From NCBI RefSeq assembly GCF_022919155.1, contig NZ_CP095045.1, positions 2,418,001 through 2,482,000 of the forward strand: a stretch of 64,000 nucleotides of DNA, written 5' to 3'. Position 1 is the stretch's first letter, and the number at the start of each line of letters is the position of its first letter. Below the pieces are notes generated by a model. That model was not told where the DNA came from, made no database searches, and worked only from the letters and a program-made list of their open reading frames with translations. Origin of the DNA: Leucobacter allii. Its GTDB lineage: Bacteria; Actinomycetota; Actinomycetes; Actinomycetales; Microbacteriaceae. Of the stretch, positions 60,164 through 64,000 are shown one piece after another. The position numbers and the translations under genes are program-made.

Positions 60164-61738
60164 CTACCAGTGGCGGTGCCCGCCGCCCGCGGGATCCGTC
60201 CGATAGTCGGGCCAGGGCAGCTCGATCGGCGGCGCGAAGTCCGCCGGCAGCAGCGCGGGCATCGGCTCGGCGGCCGTCCGCTCGGCGAACTCCCGCTGCG
60301 CCTCCGCCAGCAGCTCGGGGCGGGTGAGGAGATCGAGGAAGGTCCCGGCGACGGTCTTGCCCGCGGTCACGATCGTGGGGGCGATGGTCTCGGGGATCCC
60401 GCCGAGCGCGTTCATCACCCACGCCGGATACGGCCCGGCCCCGGGCACCGGCTGCAACGCCGGCCGCGACACGTAGAAGCGCACGAGCGGCGCGTAGTGG
60501 CTCATCTCGACGTAGTCGTCGCTCGTCCAGTTCCGCTGCCACGCGGGCATGTGCTCCCGCAGCGCCCGCTCCGCCTCCTGCGGCTCGATGAGCTGCTCCG
60601 TCTCCGCGAGGAACGGCCGCTCGCTCGGCTCGAGGCCGAGGGAGCGCTGGATCTCCTGCGCGACCGCGACGGCCTCGGCGCCGTAGACGGGTGCGCCCAC
60701 CTCCTCGAGGTTCGCGTAGAGGGCCGATGCCATGGCGTGGTTGGTGCGGCCCGGCCGGCTGCGGGCGATCCAGCGCTCCTCGAGCGCGCAGTGCCCCATG
60801 GTCGCGGCGGCGGCGGCGTTGCGATCGAGGACCGCGAGGATGTGCTCGGCCATCTCGATGTCAGGGGTGCGCCACGAGAACTGGATCCGGGCGACCCGCT
60901 GCGGCAGATTGTCCGCGGTCGCCTGACCGTCGCTCAGGATCGCGTCGGAGAAGCTCCAGCCGCCCGTCGCCGGCAGCATCGAGTCGAGCATGGTGCGCGA
61001 GGCCGTGTACATCTGCATGAGCGAGGCATTCGCGCCGGGCGCCCGCGCGGCCGAGTGCGAGGCGGGGATCGGCGAGTTCGGGTCGGCGCTCGAGAGCTGC
61101 CAGGTCTCCGGGTGGTCGCAGACGAAGCTGTAGACCTTGCTGTAGTACGCCCCGCACTGCGTGTCCCAGCGCGCGGTGTTGCACAGCGGCAGCATGTAGA
61201 AGGGATGGAAGGAGACGATCGCGTCGGCGTCGTCGTAGTAGCCGCGGAGGCCGTGCACCACCTTCGAGCCGTGCATCTTCTCCGCGGGCTCCCCCGTGTA
61301 GTGCAGGGTGCCCATGATGCCGTGACGCTCCATCGCGTGCTTCGCGGCGAGGACGCCGGCGAGCGTCGAGATGCCGAGCACCGAGTGCGGATCGGTGTGG
61401 CCCGGCGCGAAGCGGGTGAGCCCCTCGCGAGGGGCCTCGGTGGTGGTCGCGGCCTGGCTGTTGCCCGGCACCGCATCGTACTCGGCGTAGGTGAGCAGGG
61501 TCGGGCCGTCGCCGTTCGACCAGCGCGCGCTGAACGCCGTCGGCATGCCGGCCGAGCCGTCCTCGACCTCGAAGCCCTCGGCGCGCAGTCGCTCGACGTA
61601 CCACTGCTGCGAGCGGTACTCGCGCCACGCGGGTTCGGCGAGCTCCCAGATACGGGTGTGCCAGTCGGTGAGCTGATCGAGGTGCGCGTCGATCCACGCG
61701 CGCGCGGTCTCCTTCGCCTCGGCGGTGAGCTCGGTCAC
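60164..61738 (-). CDS. M20 family amidohydrolase (AbgB-like)
   Basis: A 524-residue metallohydrolase of the M20 family. Metal-binding positions include APGHTDPHSVLG (about residue 118) where most relatives have GHxCGH, a Glu in YTGEPAEKMHGSKVV, and His in VSFHPFYML. The central dimerisation domain is intact. GTG start at 61738 with AAAGGA at 6 nt. The altered first motif (GHTDPH) may change metal or substrate; the best-known relatives hydrolyse N-acyl or aminobenzoyl-glutamate-type amides. Confidence 0.82.
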   Translation of the reverse strand: MTELTAEAKETARAWIDAHLDQLTDWHTRIWELAEPAWREYRSQQWYVERLRAEGFEVEDGSAGMPTAFSARWSNGDGPTLLTYAEYDAVPGNSQAATTTEAPREGLTRFAPGHTDPHSVLGISTLAGVLAAKHAMERHGIMGTLHYTGEPAEKMHGSKVVHGLRGYYDDADAIVSFHPFYMLPLCNTARWDTQCGAYYSKVYSFVCDHPETWQLSSADPNSPIPASHSAARAPGANASLMQMYTASRTMLDSMLPATGGWSFSDAILSDGQATADNLPQRVARIQFSWRTPDIEMAEHILAVLDRNAAAAATMGHCALEERWIARSRPGRTNHAMASALYANLEEVGAPVYGAEAVAVAQEIQRSLGLEPSERPFLAETEQLIEPQEAERALREHMPAWQRNWTSDDYVEMSHYAPLVRFYVSRPALQPVPGAGPYPAWVMNALGGIPETIAPTIVTAGKTVAGTFLDLLTRPELLAEAQREFAERTAAEPMPALLPADFAPPIELPWPDYRTDPAGGGHRHW

Positions 61739-61949
61739 GGGGGTCCTTTCGAAGTGGTGGATGGGATCGGTCCGGACGGTGCCGGGGTCGCGCCGCCGGA
61801 GCTGCGCGGACCGGGTGGGAGCGGGGCCGCGCGGACGGCGGCGACAGGAGCCGGGCTCCGGTGCCGGGATCGCGCTGCCGGACGGCACGCGATCGGACGG
61901 GACACGCGACGGGCAGGAATGCGGCCCCAGGGTGCAACCCGCACGCCGC

Positions 61950-62948
61950 CTACGCGGGACGGTTCACCGGCGAGTCCGGCTCCCCCGTCCGCGCGAGGCT
62001 CACGGCGTTCTGCGCCTGAATGCGCACGTACTCGGTCTCGGTGCGCGCCGAGAAGTAGGCGATGTGCGGCGTCAGCACGACATCGTCGCGTCCGAGCAGC
62101 GGATGGCCCGGTGCCGGCGGCTCCTCCGAGAGCACGTCGAGGGCGGCCGCCGCGAGGTGGCCGTCGTCGAGCGCGGCGGCGAGCGCCGGCTCGTCGATCA
62201 GCGCGCCGCGGGAGACGTTGACGAGCACCGCGCCGCGGGGCATCTCGGCCAGGAAGCCGGCGTCGACCATCCGCTCGGTCTCCGCCGTGAGGGGCAGGTG
62301 CAGGGAGAGCACGTCGGCGGAGCGACGCAGCTCGGGGAGCTCCGCGCGCTCGATGCCGAGCTCGGCGAGCTGGGCGCGGGTCTCGGGGGTGTCGGGCAGC
62401 AGCGGGTCGGTGCCGAGCACCCGCCCGAAGAGCGGGCCGGCGAGCCGTGCGAGCTCGCGGCCGATCTTGCCGAGCCCGACGATGCCGAGCGTCGCCTCGC
62501 TCAGCCGCGGCGGCGGGGTCGCCGCGCGCGCGTTCCAGTCCTCGGGCGTCGCCGAGGCGAGGTAGAACGGCAGCTGCCGGCTCGCGTGGAGCAGGATCGC
62601 CAGCGCGTGCGTGGCGACCTCCTCGGTGGCGGCGCCCGGCACGTTCGTCACCCACACCCCGCGCTCGCTCGCGGCCTCGAGGTCGACGTAGTCGAAGCCC
62701 ATCGACATGAGCGCGATGAGCCGGAGGCTCGGCAGCGCCTCGATGATCTCGCGGGTGATCGCCGCGTAGCCGGGCAGCAGCACCTCGGCGCCCTGCGCGC
62801 CCGCGATGATCTCGGCGGGGTCGCGGGTGTCGAGTCGGCGGACGGTGAAGCCCGCCTCCTCGAGCAGCCGCACGCCCTGCGCGACGTCCGTGTCGTCGGT
62901 GTCGGTGTAGACGGCGATCCGCGTCCCCGCTGTCCCGTTCTCCTGCAT
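61950..62948 (-). CDS. D-isomer-specific 2-hydroxyacid dehydrogenase
   Basis: A 332-residue NAD-dependent dehydrogenase. Cofactor motif ATLGIVGLGKIGRELARLAG (about 152-171), catalytic Arg in VNVSRGALIDEPAL, Glu in LDVLSEEPPAP, and His in VVLTPHIAYFS. Likely reduces a 2-oxo acid. Its ATG lies 26 nt after the stop of the TPP enzyme, so they form an operon that probably continues into the M20 gene. Confidence 0.88.
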   Translation of the reverse strand: MQENGTAGTRIAVYTDTDDTDVAQGVRLLEEAGFTVRRLDTRDPAEIIAGAQGAEVLLPGYAAITREIIEALPSLRLIALMSMGFDYVDLEAASERGVWVTNVPGAATEEVATHALAILLHASRQLPFYLASATPEDWNARAATPPPRLSEATLGIVGLGKIGRELARLAGPLFGRVLGTDPLLPDTPETRAQLAELGIERAELPELRRSADVLSLHLPLTAETERMVDAGFLAEMPRGAVLVNVSRGALIDEPALAAALDDGHLAAAALDVLSEEPPAPGHPLLGRDDVVLTPHIAYFSARTETEYVRIQAQNAVSLARTGEPDSPVNRPA

Positions 62949-62974
62949 GGGATCCTCCCCGTCGCGTGCGGCGG

Positions 62975-64000
62975 CTAGGCCGCGAACGACGCCTGATCGA
63001 TGTGGATGAGCTGCAGGCCGCCGGAGGCCACCGCCGCCGCGACGGCCTCGGCGAGCTCCGCGCGGCTGCCCGCCCGGCGGCCCGTGCCGCCGAATGCGGC
63101 GGCGAGCGCCGCCCAGTCGGGCTGGGCGAGTTCGACGCCGACGGGCGCGATGCCCGCGTCCGCCTCGTTCTGCTTGATCTCCGCGTAGCCGCCGTTGTCG
63201 ACGACGATCACGGTGACGTCGAGCCCCTGCTCGACGGCGGTGATGCACTCCTGGACGGAGAACATCAGCGCGCCGTCGCCGGTCACCACGAACGCGGGAC
63301 GCGTCGGCTCGGCGATGCGGGCGCCGATCGCCGCGGGCAGGCCGTAGCCGAGCGTCGCGTACGTCGCCATGTAGGGCGTCGAATTCGGTCGGGAGGAGCG
63401 CAGGGCGTCGAGGAGTCCCCAGTACGCGATCTGCGAGGAGTCGGTGGCGACGATCGCATCCGCGGGGAGCGCCTCGGCGATGGACTCGGCGAGGCGGGTG
63501 TTCTCCGCCGAGAGCTCGAGGGACTCCGCGCGCACGGCCTCGCGGATCCGAGCGACGCGCTGCTCGGCGCGCTCGCGGATCTCCGGCGCGGCGGCCCCGC
63601 CGCCCGGGAGGGCGTCGAGCGCCGCGAGGAGGGCGTCGAGGGAGGCGGCGGCGTCGCCGACGAGGCCGATCTCGGCCGCCTGGTTCTTGTCGATCTGGGA
63701 GGCGACGAGGTCGATCCGGATCACCCGGCCGGCCGCCTCGAGCCGGGGGGCCCAGAGCTCGGCCTCGCCGAGCTTCGAACCGACGACGAGCAGCACCTCG
63801 GCGTCGCGGGCGGCCTCGCGGGCCGCCGCGAGCCTGAGGTGCGAGCCGATGGCGAGCGGGTGATGCTCGTCCAGCACCCCTTTCGCATTGAGCGTGGTCA
63901 CGACGGGCGCCGCGAGGCGCTCCGCGAGCGCGCGGAGCTGCGTCGCGGCGCGGCGCGAGCCGCCGCCGGCGAGGATCACGGGGGCGGAGGCGCCGGCGAG
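62975..64000 (-). CDS. Thiamine-pyrophosphate-dependent enzyme, C-terminal part (runs off right edge)
   Basis: About 342 residues are visible. The middle domain (PVILAGGGSRRAATQLRALA) and the TPP-binding domain are present: GDGALMFSVQECITAVEQGL and VVDNGGYAEIKQNEADAG (GDG...N motif). The fold is that of acetolactate synthase/2-oxoacid decarboxylases. Context (amine oxidase, hydroxyacid dehydrogenase, M20 hydrolase) favours a catabolic decarboxylase, such as the 5-guanidino-2-oxopentanoate type, rather than acetolactate synthase; this is a guess. The N-terminus and start are outside the window. Confidence 0.75.
   Translation of the reverse strand, partial: LAGASAPVILAGGGSRRAATQLRALAERLAAPVVTTLNAKGVLDEHHPLAIGSHLRLAAAREAARDAEVLLVVGSKLGEAELWAPRLEAAGRVIRIDLVASQIDKNQAAEIGLVGDAAASLDALLAALDALPGGGAAAPEIRERAEQRVARIREAVRAESLELSAENTRLAESIAEALPADAIVATDSSQIAYWGLLDALRSSRPNSTPYMATYATLGYGLPAAIGARIAEPTRPAFVVTGDGALMFSVQECITAVEQGLDVTVIVVDNGGYAEIKQNEADAGIAPVGVELAQPDWAALAAAFGGTGRRAGSRAELAEAVAAAVASGGLQLIHIDQASFAA

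Noticed and set aside
62975..64000. Calling the right-edge gene ilvB
   Set aside because: The fold fits, but the neighbours are catabolic, no ilvN/ilvC follows, and the N-terminal part is not visible.

Overview
The window is very GC-rich chromosomal DNA from an actinobacterium, most likely Microbacteriaceae (Leucobacter-like). The reasons are the Microbacteriaceae/Actinobacteria-type neighbourhoods (lysS with a DUF2520 Rossmann protein and PH-domain proteins; DUF3180-folK-folP/folB-folE-ftsH-hpt-tilS-ppa), a DUF222/13E12-type HNH gene, many GTG and one TTG starts, 4-nt stop/start overlaps, and several genes whose -10 box lies only 6-7 nt before the start codon (leaderless mRNAs).

Layout. 1-13.7 kb: mostly housekeeping. 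An acetyltransferase, a 14-TM drug exporter, clpC (broken by a one-base frameshift), a DUF2975/XRE pair with a palindromic operator, a histidine phosphatase, YbjQ, cardiolipin synthase, lysS, and a three-gene PH/DUF2520 operon. 14.1-15.7 kb: a 13E12-family HNH protein behind a LexA-type SOS box, followed by an 8-bp microsatellite. 16-25.6 kb: folate operon (with a folP-folB fusion and a folE whose stop seems lost to a one-base deletion), ftsH, hpt, tilS, ppa and an M23 peptidase. 25.7-34.4 kb: a methyltransferase, a three-gene acyl-activation/ketosynthase/acyl-CoA dehydrogenase operon divergent from a tandem-duplicated GntR regulator, and an Lrp/MFS divergent pair. 34.4-46.4 kb: a catabolic block (FadR-type GntR, oligopeptide-type ABC importer, amidase, SDR, aldehyde dehydrogenase, decarboxylating dehydrogenase) tied together by two near-identical operators, TGGCCTTACCA at 35299 and TGGTCTTACCA at 45226. 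46.5-54.1 kb: small regulators and redox enzymes, a NYN/OST-HTH protein, and a short peptide ORF behind a good promoter. 57.8-64 kb: a copper amine oxidase with a Cys/His-rich tail, and an M20 hydrolase / 2-hydroxyacid dehydrogenase / TPP-enzyme operon that runs off the right end.

The clearest accessory element is a 3.0-kb, visibly AT-richer island at 54366-57508, inserted at the tRNA-Phe gene. It is bounded by a perfect 103-bp direct repeat that copies the 3' part of the tRNA and its terminator. It carries no integrase. It encodes two adjacent unknown proteins, a CxxC-CxxC small protein, and a membrane protein facing the other way. The two unknown proteins share a C-terminal domain that aligns without gaps over about 69 residues (T-x-R-x-W-x2-T-x3-W ... 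GY ... W-x2-G), each preceded by a hydrophobic segment. I do not recognise either family. This paired-paralogue cargo is the best candidate in the window for an undescribed system.

Three genes (clpC, folE, the island zinc-ribbon gene) each read correctly if one base is restored in a short homopolymer run. Assembly error should be excluded before any of them is called a pseudogene.
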